Below are positions 30,801-37,759 of a stretch of DNA of 47,158 nucleotides, piece after piece (position 1 is the stretch's first letter; each line of letters opens with the position of its first letter). This DNA comes from a virus: positions 1 to 47,158 of the IMG/VR virus record IMGVR_UViG_3300019487_000043. The stretch is one strand, 5' to 3'. The notes under the pieces are model-generated. The model ran no database searches, was not told where the DNA came from, and saw only the letters and a list, made by a program, of their open reading frames with translations. Position numbers and translations under genes: made by a program.

Positions 30801-31652
30801 TTAGATCCTCCGTCTGTACGCGAGCAGATCACGGTAAATCCGTTTCGCTGGGAGGTCGGGACCGTGCCGGTATTCAGCACGTTGCTCGACATCGGTCAAG
30901 ATCGGCACGATGTTGAGCGCAAGAGCCGCGGCGGTGTCTAGGTCCGCTTTTGGCGCCCACTCCGTCGATGCCGCCCTTGTCCACGCCGCCGCCTCTGCTG
31001 CTGCCCTTGCCGCCCACGCCGCCGCCTCTGCTGCTGCCCTTGCCGCCACCTCTGCTGCCGCCCACACCGCCGCCTCTGCTGCCGCCCACGCCGCCGCCTC
31101 TGCTGCTGCTCTCGCCGCCCTCCACGCTCTCCCCGATATACACGTGGCGCCCGCCTGCCTTGCCGCCTCTGCTGCTGCCCACCCCGCCGCCTCTGGCGCC
31201 ACCTTTGCCAGTTCTACCGCCGCCCTTGCTGCTCCGATGACACGAGCTTCTCCAGACAGCCATTGATGAGCCCATCGCACGTACTTCTCGTGCTGTGGTG
31301 TAATGAGAGAGACCAAGATGCCGAACGCAACCCGATGTGTAGTCGTGACGGCAGGCACAACTAGCTCTCGATCCAGCGTGAGGGGCGAGCACCCCATTTT
31401 TAGCCCGTAGTCGTTGTCCATGCCCACCACGCCATACCCCAAGAACAGACGTGGCCGCGAAAATCCAGCATGCATAGGATTGAGCATCAACGCGAGCGGA
31501 GCGCTCGTGTACACATGCGCCCACCCAGGACCACACATGGCACCTACACAGGAGAAAATGTGCTCGCGTCCAAGATCCCATTGGTATCCTTTGTATGTAC
31601 GCATCTGCTGGTCGGTGAGTTTGTAGACAGTCGTTCGTCCGAGGGCGATCAC
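30801..31652 (-). CDS. DUF7666-type protein with Ala/Trp repeat tail
   Basis: 283 residues from GTG at 31652 (GGGAGG five bases upstream); GTG at 31700 with AGGAGG is an alternative. Residues 1-130 (TTVYKLTDQQMRTYKGYQWD, LCGPGW-like MCGPGWAHVYTSAPLALMLN, CSPLTLDRELVVPAVTTTHR) match a common phage domain of unknown function. Residues of about 140-245 are degenerate repeats of AAxEAAAWAA type, encoded by GCC/GCT-rich DNA of about 18-bp periodicity (30965-31130). The repeat segment should be a long helix. Length probably varies between relatives. Confidence 0.75.
   Translation of the reverse strand: MIALGRTTVYKLTDQQMRTYKGYQWDLGREHIFSCVGAMCGPGWAHVYTSAPLALMLNPMHAGFSRPRLFLGYGVVGMDNDYGLKMGCSPLTLDRELVVPAVTTTHRVAFGILVSLITPQHEKYVRWAHQWLSGEARVIGAARAAVELAKVAPEAAGWAAAEAARQAGATCISGRAWRAARAAAEAAAWAAAEAAVWAAAEVAARAAAEAAAWAARAAAEAAAWTRAASTEWAPKADLDTAAALALNIVPILTDVEQRAEYRHGPDLPAKRIYRDLLAYRRRI
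30965..31200 (-). repeat. Low-complexity GCC/GCT-rich tandem repeat coding for Ala/Trp/Glu helix
   Basis: DNA units of roughly 18-33 bp made of GCC-GCC-TCT-GCT-GCT type triplets repeat with small changes. All frames on both strands stay open, so spurious ORFs are expected here. The leftward frame, part of a recognisable gene, is the real one. Confidence 0.75.
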
Positions 31653-31759
31653 TCGTACCTCCCGTCGATGGCGTGCAGCGCGCGCTGCTGCAGCCGGCAC
31701 TTTATCCCCTCCTGTGGGTTACCAACGCCTTTAGCTCTAAGGTCCAGAGGTCGGTCGGC

Positions 31760-31810
31760 TCATGACACTCGCTCGAAATCTTCATGACACTCGTCTGCGC
31801 GACCAATCAT
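31760..31810 (-). CDS. 16-codon ORF with strong ribosome site
   Basis: ATG at 31810 follows GAGGGAGGAG by seven bases and opens a 16-residue peptide beginning MIGRADECHEDFERV, ending TGA. It directly follows the stop of the start-less frame 31813-32028. The same 12-bp sequence TCATGACACTCG occurs twice within and after it. It could be a real micro-gene or a leader for the next gene; otherwise no gene lies in 31653-31759. Confidence 0.3.
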   Translation of the reverse strand: MIGRADECHEDFERVS

Positions 31811-31812
31811 GG

Positions 31813-32028
31813 CTACTCCTCCCTCTCGTACTGGCTGGTATCCGAGAGCCAGCACTCGCAGCTAGAGCAGTCGCACCCCTTGTCGGGGTTGGGCACTTCC
31901 TGCGGTCGTTCACGTTCCGTGAACACCACGTCCAGCGCGAACGCCAGCGCGCGTCGGCGACGGTGGCCAATCCACAGAGCCCGGATGTCCTTGTCCAGCG
32001 CCGCGATCGTTCCCCGGAGGGATCGGTC
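31813..32028 (-). CDS. Start-less Cys-rich frame continuing RusA through UGA
   Basis: 71 codons in the same frame as RusA, directly after its TGA (32029-32031), ending TAG. It reads as real protein: LRGTIAALDKDIRALWIGHR, then FALDVVFTERERPQEVPNPD and a Cys cluster (CDCSSCECW). There is no ATG or TTG; the only GTGs are at codons 34-35 with no SD. Options: UGA readthrough giving a RusA fusion, a rare start (an ATC follows GGGGA at a plausible distance), or a short product from the late GTG. A UCA tRNA exists in the same window. Confidence 0.5.
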   Translation of the reverse strand, partial: DRSLRGTIAALDKDIRALWIGHRRRRALAFALDVVFTERERPQEVPNPDKGCDCSSCECWLSDTSQYEREE

Positions 32029-32469
32029 TCACGGCGTCCGCTGGACCAGCGCTGGCTGGTCCACCACGCGCTCGACCTTGATCACCACGCCCGGCGCCAG
32101 GTCGTAGCCCTTCGTCACGTGCAGGGCGACGATTTGGGAATCGTCGCGGTAGATCACCCCGCGCAGAGCATCCGTGACGGCCTTGGCCAGGTTGTCCGCA
32201 TCAGGCTTTTTCACGTGATGGCGCGCGCGCCTCGGCAGCGACTTTGGCCGAGGGAGCAGAAACGCCAGCGACATGCTGAGCGGCCCCTCCACCGGTGCGG
32301 GCGGCTTGGCGTCCAGCGCCTGCGATAACACCGTCCGCTTCCAGTCCTTGTCCTCGGCGCGCTCGTACACGGATGCCGTGATGATGCCGTTCGGTAACCG
32401 CAGTGCGCGCGCGCGCGGTCGACCCTGGGCGACGGGCAGGCCGTAGATCCGGACGTCGAGCAGCGGCAC
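32029..32469 (-). CDS. rusA: RusA-type Holliday junction resolvase
   Basis: 146 residues from GTG right after the upstream TAG. The RusA signature is clear: KKPDADNLAKAVTDALRGVI then YRDDSQI, supplying the conserved acidic residues (D90, D92, D109/D110) and K96. It resolves four-way junctions made during phage recombination and replication. The last codons (DQPALVQRTP) run into TGA, after which the frame stays open for 71 codons (see 31813-32028). Confidence 0.92.
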   Translation of the reverse strand: MPLLDVRIYGLPVAQGRPRARALRLPNGIITASVYERAEDKDWKRTVLSQALDAKPPAPVEGPLSMSLAFLLPRPKSLPRRARHHVKKPDADNLAKAVTDALRGVIYRDDSQIVALHVTKGYDLAPGVVIKVERVVDQPALVQRTP

Positions 32470-32649
32470 CTAGCGGCCCTGCGACCTGATGCTGCTGGCC
32501 GTGGCCTCGATCTGCGCCTCGAGCTTCTTCCGGGCCGCCAGCTGCTCCGTGCCCGGACTCGGTGCCACGCTGCACGGTGCCGGCTTGCGTAGCTCGCTTC
32601 GGCAGCCCGTCGACCCCACCCATCCACCTCGGGGGAAACACTCAATCAC
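32470..32649 (-). CDS. Small protein upstream of RusA, unknown
   Basis: 59 residues from GTG overlapping the stop of the Gp37/Gp68 gene (GTGA). Three Cys in the first half (VIECFPRGGWVGSTGCRSEL) and a charged helix at the end (AARKKLEAQIEATASSIRS). Ends TAG immediately before RusA's GTG. No family recognised. Confidence 0.55.
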   Translation of the reverse strand: MIECFPRGGWVGSTGCRSELRKPAPCSVAPSPGTEQLAARKKLEAQIEATASSIRSQGR

Positions 32650-33551
32650 TTCGGGAACTCCCTCACCCGCAGATCCTCTGGCCACTCGCTCATGTCTCCC
32701 CCCTTGCGGTCGCGGAGTCCATCCGGCCAGGTCCAGTCCTCGCCAGGAGGTCGGGTCCGATGGTCAGTTGTCGGCTTAGCCCCGAGCTGCTTGACGAAAC
32801 ACGCAACGCCCGCCGCCTTGCACTGCGCGATCACCGACCGCGCCCACGCCACGTTGCAGGGCCGCGCGCCGGGCCCGCTCTCACCGCCGAAGATGATGAG
32901 GTCGAGGCCTATGCGTGGGCCCCAATGCGGGAGGTAGGGGGCGAAGTCCACCGCGGCCAGCGCCGGCTCGTAACTGACGAAACGGATGGCCGCAGGAGCC
33001 CGCAGGAGGTGAGGGAGCCTCTCGCCTGCGGTCGGCTCGTCTTCGACGGAAACCCCGAACCACACGTTAGGGATGGGCCACTCATTCAGCTCCGTGGCCA
33101 GGCTCGTGGCATCGCGATTGTGGTTCCCCTTGAACCATCCGGCGATGAAGTTCCGGCGGCGCGTCTCCTCGGAGATGTAGGCACGCATCCTCTCTGCGCG
33201 CTTCGTGAGGATCTGAAAGGTGTGCTGCGGGGCGGCGACCATGACCGAGAGGATGCGGTCGATCCACTCGTCGGGCACGGACTCGTGGAAGAGATCAGAC
33301 ATCGAGTTCACGAAGATAAACTTCGGCTTCTTCCACGTGAGGGGAAGCCGAAGCGCATCCTCGACGAGCTGGACCTTGCCCGTCCACTTGCCGTTGTGCG
33401 CTAGCCCCTCGTACGGCATCCCCTCACCAGAGAACCTGGACGCCACGCGCGCGGCGTAGCAGTTCCGGCATCCCTCGGAGACGCGCGAACAGCCACGGAG
33501 GGGATTCCAGGTCGCGTCGCACCACTCAATCGAGGTGGAGGTGGAGCTCAT
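32646..33551 (-). CDS. Phage Gp37/Gp68 family protein (DUF5131, three-Cys motif)
   Basis: 301 residues. SIEWCDATWNPLRGCSRVSE followed by GCRNCYA gives the C-x6-C-x2-C triad (C21, C28, C31) of this radical-SAM-like family. Other landmarks: FVNSMSDLFHESVPDEWIDR, FQILTKRAERM, NVWFGVSVEDEPTAGERLPH, RFVSYEPAL and GLDLIIFGGESGPGARPC. The family is often paired with a three-Cys-motif partner protein (TcmP), which I do not see here. The reaction is unknown; an Fe-S cluster and SAM chemistry are family-based expectations. Confidence 0.9.
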   Translation of the reverse strand: MSSTSTSIEWCDATWNPLRGCSRVSEGCRNCYAARVASRFSGEGMPYEGLAHNGKWTGKVQLVEDALRLPLTWKKPKFIFVNSMSDLFHESVPDEWIDRILSVMVAAPQHTFQILTKRAERMRAYISEETRRRNFIAGWFKGNHNRDATSLATELNEWPIPNVWFGVSVEDEPTAGERLPHLLRAPAAIRFVSYEPALAAVDFAPYLPHWGPRIGLDLIIFGGESGPGARPCNVAWARSVIAQCKAAGVACFVKQLGAKPTTDHRTRPPGEDWTWPDGLRDRKGGDMSEWPEDLRVREFPK

Positions 33552-33739
33552 CGGCTTGGCTCGAGGTGCCAGGACCGGGCCACCGCCTGGAGGACATCGA
33601 GCACGCGGCTCTCATCGAACGCCAGACACGCCATGCAGTGCTCGGGGTCACCCTCCAGGCCATGCCTCTCGTGCATGTGGGCAAGCACGTCGGTGACCTT
33701 GAGCAGCGCAGTGATCAGCGTCTCGCAGGTGACGATCAC
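33548..33739 (-). CDS. Small protein with CxxC, unknown
   Basis: 63 residues (MIVTCETLITALLKVTDVLA, HCMACLAFDESRVLDVLQAV), helical, with one CxxC near the middle. ATGA overlaps at both ends tie it to the methyltransferase and the Gp37/Gp68 gene. Confidence 0.6.
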   Translation of the reverse strand: MIVTCETLITALLKVTDVLAHMHERHGLEGDPEHCMACLAFDESRVLDVLQAVARSWHLEPSR

Positions 33740-35184
33740 GCCAGCTCCTCAAGTAAAGCACGACACAGTGCGGTGGCCTGGTTGACTTCCACGGCGTTAC
33801 CCACCTGCTTCACGCCCTCGCTCTTCGTCCCGGCGAAGCGATAGCCCGGGGGGAACCCTTGTCCGGCGGCGAGCTCGTGGAGCTGGAGCATCCGGAAGCG
33901 GATGTCGAGACGCTGCCCGTTTACCACCGGAGTCACGAGCCCATATCGATCCCGGGTTGTCAGGGTTCCGAGCGGGGCTTCGACCGATTGCGCCCCGCCA
34001 GTCCCGTTGTAGCGAGTCAGGAACGGGGTCACCAGTGCGCCCGCACCGTGACCCGTCACCGACGGCAGGGGAACATTGACGGAGTGCACGCGCGGTCTCT
34101 GACCGTCGCGTTCGCCGAAGAACGGAACGATAAATGGTTCAACGACCCCGAGGCCATTCCCGCCGGCTGTGATTGTCGGGAGCGGGCGAGCAAGCGATCG
34201 GACTCTACCGCTGTTGCCACGCCCGCCGCCTTCCCCGTGATTCACCTGGACGAGGAACGGCTCCACCAGGCCGATCGCGCCCTTGGTGGCGATCGTGGGA
34301 AGAGGCTTCCGAACGGATCGCGGTGCGCCGCCACTCTGCATGTGGCCGCCGCTGGCGGCGAGCGCTGGCAGTGGTTCGTCCAGCGAGCGCCCGTCCATGT
34401 TGCGGAACACCACAAGGAACGGCGCCAGGGCCTGGCCACCGAACTTGCGTAACCCGGCGAGAATCCGCCGCATCGTCGTCTCGGCCAGCGGGCGATGGCG
34501 GGAAAAGATAGATTCTCCGGGTAACGACCAGTCGATGATCTCCCTGGCCGCCCGCCAGGGCCTCGCGCCGTCGAGTGTCGGCTGAGCAGCGTGAGTCGGG
34601 GATGGCCAAATGATAGGCCCGCGGCCTCGACGGGCAATGATGTACAGACGACGTCTGGTCGTGGCCGCACCGTAGTCAGCCGAGTTGAGCACCCGATCTT
34701 CGACGTGGTAGCCGAGGGATCGGAGCGTGGCCAGGAAAGCTCGGTACGTCTCGCCCTTTCGGGCCTTGATCGGTCGGCCTTTGGTGTCGATCGGGCCCCA
34801 CTCTCGGAATTCCTCGACGTTCTCGATGAGCACCGATCTCACATGGAGCAGCTCCAGCCACCGGAGGAGGTGCCAGGCGGAGGCCCGAGACTGATCGTTC
34901 ATTGGCCGCCCGCCTCTCGCCCGTGCGTGATGCCGGCACTCGGGCGAGGCGATCAGCAGATCCAGCTTGCCGCCCGGGATGACCGCCAGCGGGTCGAGGC
35001 TCTCGACCGACGCGCACAGGTGTCTGACACCTGGGTGGTTCTGGGTGTGCGTGTCGATCGCGACGGACCAGTGGTTGACGGCGAGCAACTCGACCTCTAC
35101 GCCGGAACCCTCAGCCGCACGCAATAGGCCCGTGCTGGTCCCCCCCGCGCCGCAAAACAGATCGGCTGCGCGGATTCTCCTCAC
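33736..35184 (-). CDS. C5-cytosine DNA methyltransferase
   Basis: 482 residues. Motif I DLFCGAGGTSTGLLRA (8-23), motif IV ASPECRHHARARGG with the catalytic Cys in a SPEC context (C83) rather than the usual PCQ, motif VI IENVEEF (120-126), motif VIII TTRRRLYIIA (175-184), motif X GNAVEVNQATALC near the C-terminus. The target-recognition region (about 240-430) holds five degenerate repeats of LPTIxxGGxGxGxVEPFLV type. It probably protects phage DNA from host restriction. No cognate restriction enzyme is present. Confidence 0.92.
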   Translation of the reverse strand: MRRIRAADLFCGAGGTSTGLLRAAEGSGVEVELLAVNHWSVAIDTHTQNHPGVRHLCASVESLDPLAVIPGGKLDLLIASPECRHHARARGGRPMNDQSRASAWHLLRWLELLHVRSVLIENVEEFREWGPIDTKGRPIKARKGETYRAFLATLRSLGYHVEDRVLNSADYGAATTRRRLYIIARRGRGPIIWPSPTHAAQPTLDGARPWRAAREIIDWSLPGESIFSRHRPLAETTMRRILAGLRKFGGQALAPFLVVFRNMDGRSLDEPLPALAASGGHMQSGGAPRSVRKPLPTIATKGAIGLVEPFLVQVNHGEGGGRGNSGRVRSLARPLPTITAGGNGLGVVEPFIVPFFGERDGQRPRVHSVNVPLPSVTGHGAGALVTPFLTRYNGTGGAQSVEAPLGTLTTRDRYGLVTPVVNGQRLDIRFRMLQLHELAAGQGFPPGYRFAGTKSEGVKQVGNAVEVNQATALCRALLEELA

Positions 35185-35810
35185 GCCGCCCCCACCCGAT
35201 CGATCAGACGCTCGCGTTTTTCACGTCGTGCGGCTGAGGCCCCGACCCTATCCAGAAGACGCTCGATCACGCGGACCTCAGCCCGCGTATCGACCAGCTC
35301 CTCGTGTAAACTATCACGGAGGGGCGAGATCGCCTCAGGCGTGAGCTGGCGCCGTTCCGGCACGGCGATGGCCACAGGTGGAACGACGGTCGCCTCGGCT
35401 GGGCGACGAGACGCCTTCCGCCGGCCACCGGCGCCCTTCCGCTTGCACCCCTTCGAGTGAGAGCCGCCGGTGTGACGGCAGTACCCGCAGGGCTTCGGTC
35501 CCGCGTCCGTCGTGGGGGCGCTAGTCGGGCATTGGGGTCTCCGGTGACCGGGCTGACCGCAGGCACGGCAGTGGCGTACGGGCATGGGCTCCTCCTGGGC
35601 ATCACGCGTTGCGTGCAGGCGTTGTGGCGTGGGTTGTGGGGCGGGGGCGCCATCCAGCCCCTCGGCGGCCTTCCGGGCCTCGCTGAGGGCCGCTGTGTAG
35701 CTCACGAGATGCGTCGTCGCCAGATGGTTGGCCAGACGCCCTGGGTGGTCGAATTGCTCAGGGCAACGAGGGCGGGGGCACTGGATCGCCATGTCCGGGA
35801 TCAGCGGCAC
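35181..35810 (-). CDS. Zinc-finger protein (C2H2-like plus zinc knuckle)
   Basis: 209 residues. The N-terminus has CPRPRCPEQFDHPGRLANHL then ATTH, a C2H2-like finger. Residues of about 80-95 contain CRACGQPGHRRPQC, a CCHC zinc knuckle. A third cluster CGYCRHTGGSHSKGC follows, then a basic linker and a C-terminal helix with two near-identical segments (RLLDRVGASAARREKRERLI). Three zinc sites and strong basicity suggest DNA or RNA binding. The start may be GTG at 35810 or ATG at 35792. Confidence 0.7.
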   Translation of the reverse strand: MPLIPDMAIQCPRPRCPEQFDHPGRLANHLATTHLVSYTAALSEARKAAEGLDGAPAPQPTPQRLHATRDAQEEPMPVRHCRACGQPGHRRPQCPTSAPTTDAGPKPCGYCRHTGGSHSKGCKRKGAGGRRKASRRPAEATVVPPVAIAVPERRQLTPEAISPLRDSLHEELVDTRAEVRVIERLLDRVGASAARREKRERLIDRVGAA

Positions 35811-35922
35811 CCGATGAAACCGGAAACTATTCCGCTACGCGTTTCCGCATCATGACCAGATGTGGATGGGCTAACCCCCTGATTTCCCGACGTTGAACCG
35901 GAAGTGGCATTCAGAGTACGCG

Positions 35923-36993
35923 TCATCGATCTCCGCTCCATTGTTCGCGTTCCGGCCGTGGAGTTTCCGATTCCTCCCGGTCGTTTTCGGTACGACGCGG
36001 AATGGCCCCGCCCACGTATCGCCGTAGCGCGTCAAGCTGTTGTTCCCGCGCCTCGTGCAGTTCGTGCGGCAGGACATGCTCGTACCGCTCCAGGGACCGG
36101 ATGCTGGTGTGGCCGAGCAGCCGACTGCGGGTCACCATGTCCACGTCGGCGAGCCGGGCAATCACGTTGGCCGTGTGGCGCAGCTTGTGCGCGCTGGTGC
36201 GCCTGGTCACGCCGGCCGCCGCCGCTAAGCGGACCACCATGTTTGACAGCGCCGCCCGCCCCCATCGCCCGTGATCGCTGTGAATGAGCAAGGGATCGTG
36301 CGGCTCGGCCTTCACGCCCCGCAGGAGCACCCACTTGTGCAGGGCGTCCCCGAGAGCCAGGGATAGCGGCACCTGGCGCGTCTCTTGACGCCGCTGCTGC
36401 CCCCGCCCCTTGCGTTTGACGGCGAGGTAGTACCGGCCGTCAGCCTCGCGCAGATCGTCGACGTTGAGCCGTGCCGCTTCGCCGACACGCAGGCCGGTCT
36501 CCACGAGGAGATCACGCGCCAACGCCTTGTAGGGCGGCGCCTGCACCTCGAGCAGCTTGCGGAGATCGTCAGGGCCGACATATCGGGTTTCCTGGCGCTG
36601 TGCGGTGGGCCACCGGAACGACTTGGTGGGATCCTCTCTCACCAGCCTCCGCTCCTGAGCGTCCCGGCACATCATGCCGTGCTTGGCGAGCGTCGACAGC
36701 GCCGACAGCGAGCGGATGATGGTGTTGGGATGGATGCCCCGCCGCCCGAGATCCTCGGCGAACCCGAGGACGTTCGCATCGTTGAACGATCGCACGTCGT
36801 CGGCCCCGCCCCGGCTCTTCACGCTGGCCAGAAACTGCATATAGGTGCGGTCGTAGACGGTCAAGGTCTCCTCGGCGTACCCCCACTGACGGAGCTGGTG
36901 ACAGCACTGGCGCGCGAAGTCGCGGAAGGTCATGATGGCGTCCCACCCTGGATCAATTGGGATCCTGGTGCGGGGGATGGTACGCGAGGTCAT
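35923..36993 (-). CDS. int: Tyrosine recombinase / integrase
   Basis: 356 residues. N-terminal SAM-like core-binding domain (FARQCCHQLRQWGYAEETLT) and catalytic domain with R169 in ETGLRVGEAARL, H269-x-x-R272 in SAHKLRHTANV, H295 in LLGHTSIRS and Y304 in SLERYEHV, the full R-H-R-H-Y set. It integrates or excises the phage. Unusually it sits in the middle of the early operon, not at an end. The 110 bp downstream (35811-35922) are the obvious place for attP but show no repeat I can match elsewhere. Confidence 0.93.
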   Translation of the reverse strand: MTSRTIPRTRIPIDPGWDAIMTFRDFARQCCHQLRQWGYAEETLTVYDRTYMQFLASVKSRGGADDVRSFNDANVLGFAEDLGRRGIHPNTIIRSLSALSTLAKHGMMCRDAQERRLVREDPTKSFRWPTAQRQETRYVGPDDLRKLLEVQAPPYKALARDLLVETGLRVGEAARLNVDDLREADGRYYLAVKRKGRGQQRRQETRQVPLSLALGDALHKWVLLRGVKAEPHDPLLIHSDHGRWGRAALSNMVVRLAAAAGVTRRTSAHKLRHTANVIARLADVDMVTRSRLLGHTSIRSLERYEHVLPHELHEAREQQLDALRRYVGGAIPRRTENDREESETPRPEREQWSGDR

Positions 36994-37160
36994 GGACGGT
37001 TCGCCTCCACCATCTGCTCGATCCTCTTCTGCAGCGCGGCCTGGCCGTCCGCCAGGCGTTGGAGCAGCGCCAGGAGGCGTCCGTCCTGCTCACCTCGATA
37101 GGCGCGGTACTGCGCCATCGCCTCGCAGAGCTCCTTCATCGCGCCGTCGTAGGGTGTCAC
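36990..37160 (-). CDS. Small coiled-coil protein before integrase
   Basis: 56 residues from GTG: VTPYDGAMKELCEAMAQYRA then a long amphipathic helix (LLALLQRLADGQAALQKRIE). ATGA overlaps the integrase start. An excisionase is conceivable by position, but there is no winged-helix pattern; more likely a small coiled-coil partner. Confidence 0.6.
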   Translation of the reverse strand: MTPYDGAMKELCEAMAQYRAYRGEQDGRLLALLQRLADGQAALQKRIEQMVEANRP

Positions 37161-37301
37161 TCAGTCGGCCTCTTTACTCACGGTTGCGCTGTCAGCGACC
37201 GTCGACCTCCGTACTAATGTGACCATCAGGTCACGGTCTTCGGTGACGGTGACGGTGTACACACCGCCTGCAAGCTGGCTCGGGATGACAGACTTCTGCA
37301 C
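37161..37301 (-). CDS. Small protein (46 aa), unknown
   Basis: GTG-initiated, beta-rich (SQLAGGVYTVTVTEDRDLMV). Packed one base after its upstream neighbour and directly before the next gene. Only tight packing and natural composition support it. Confidence 0.5.
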   Translation of the reverse strand: MQKSVIPSQLAGGVYTVTVTEDRDLMVTLVRRSTVADSATVSKEAD

Positions 37302-37302
37302 C

Positions 37303-37389
37303 TCAGTCCACCAGGGCCCTCATCAGATCGTGCTGGGTGAAATCCCATCTCTCTTCGACGATTTTCGCGTGCTTTACACTCCGTATCAC
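37303..37389 (-). CDS. Micro-ORF (28 aa)
   Basis: GTG with CGGAGGAA eight bases upstream: VIRSVKHAKIVEERWDFTQH then DLMRALVD. Good SD and packing favour a real peptide; function unknown. Confidence 0.4.
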   Translation of the reverse strand: MIRSVKHAKIVEERWDFTQHDLMRALVD

Positions 37390-37421
37390 TGTGGTGTTCC
37401 TCCGGTCTTCTCCAGGCAGGT

Positions 37422-37751
37422 TCAGTCGACAGCAAACCCAGTCTTACGGCGCAGGACCGATAACTCCTGTTGTAATGCGCGATTCGATCGAGCGAGGTCA
37501 GTGTTGGCGTGAGACTCCCGCACACGTTGCGTCTGAGCCTCCTCATTGGCGGCGTAGAGCCTGTTGCGCTCTTCTTGCGACTCCTCCAGTGCTTTGGCGA
37601 GGGCGTGAACGTCACGGAGTGACTGCTGCACGAAGAGTTTCACGATCCTGCCGTGCGTCAGGCCAATCGTATTAAGCGCCTCCTGAGACGTGTTCGCCCT
37701 CGCCACCGCGGCCTCGATCTCGTCGTGGGAGAAAGTGGGATGCGATCCCAT
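37422..37751 (-). CDS. Coiled-coil early protein
   Basis: 109 residues; opens MGSHPTFSHDEIEAAVARAN, followed by a helix and a long coiled coil (HALAKALEESQEERNRLYAA). No motif recognised. Early-operon position next to the recombination genes. Confidence 0.6.
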   Translation of the reverse strand: MGSHPTFSHDEIEAAVARANTSQEALNTIGLTHGRIVKLFVQQSLRDVHALAKALEESQEERNRLYAANEEAQTQRVRESHANTDLARSNRALQQELSVLRRKTGFAVD

Positions 37752-37759
37752 ATGAGGAT

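Noticed and set aside
30950-31240. Rightward Pro/Leu- and Ala-rich ORFs over the repeat region
   Set aside because: All six frames are open because of triplet repeats; only the leftward frame belongs to a recognisable domain protein.
32562-33404. Long rightward frame opposite the Gp37/Gp68 gene
   Set aside because: Antisense shadow of a gene with clear motifs, no ribosome site.
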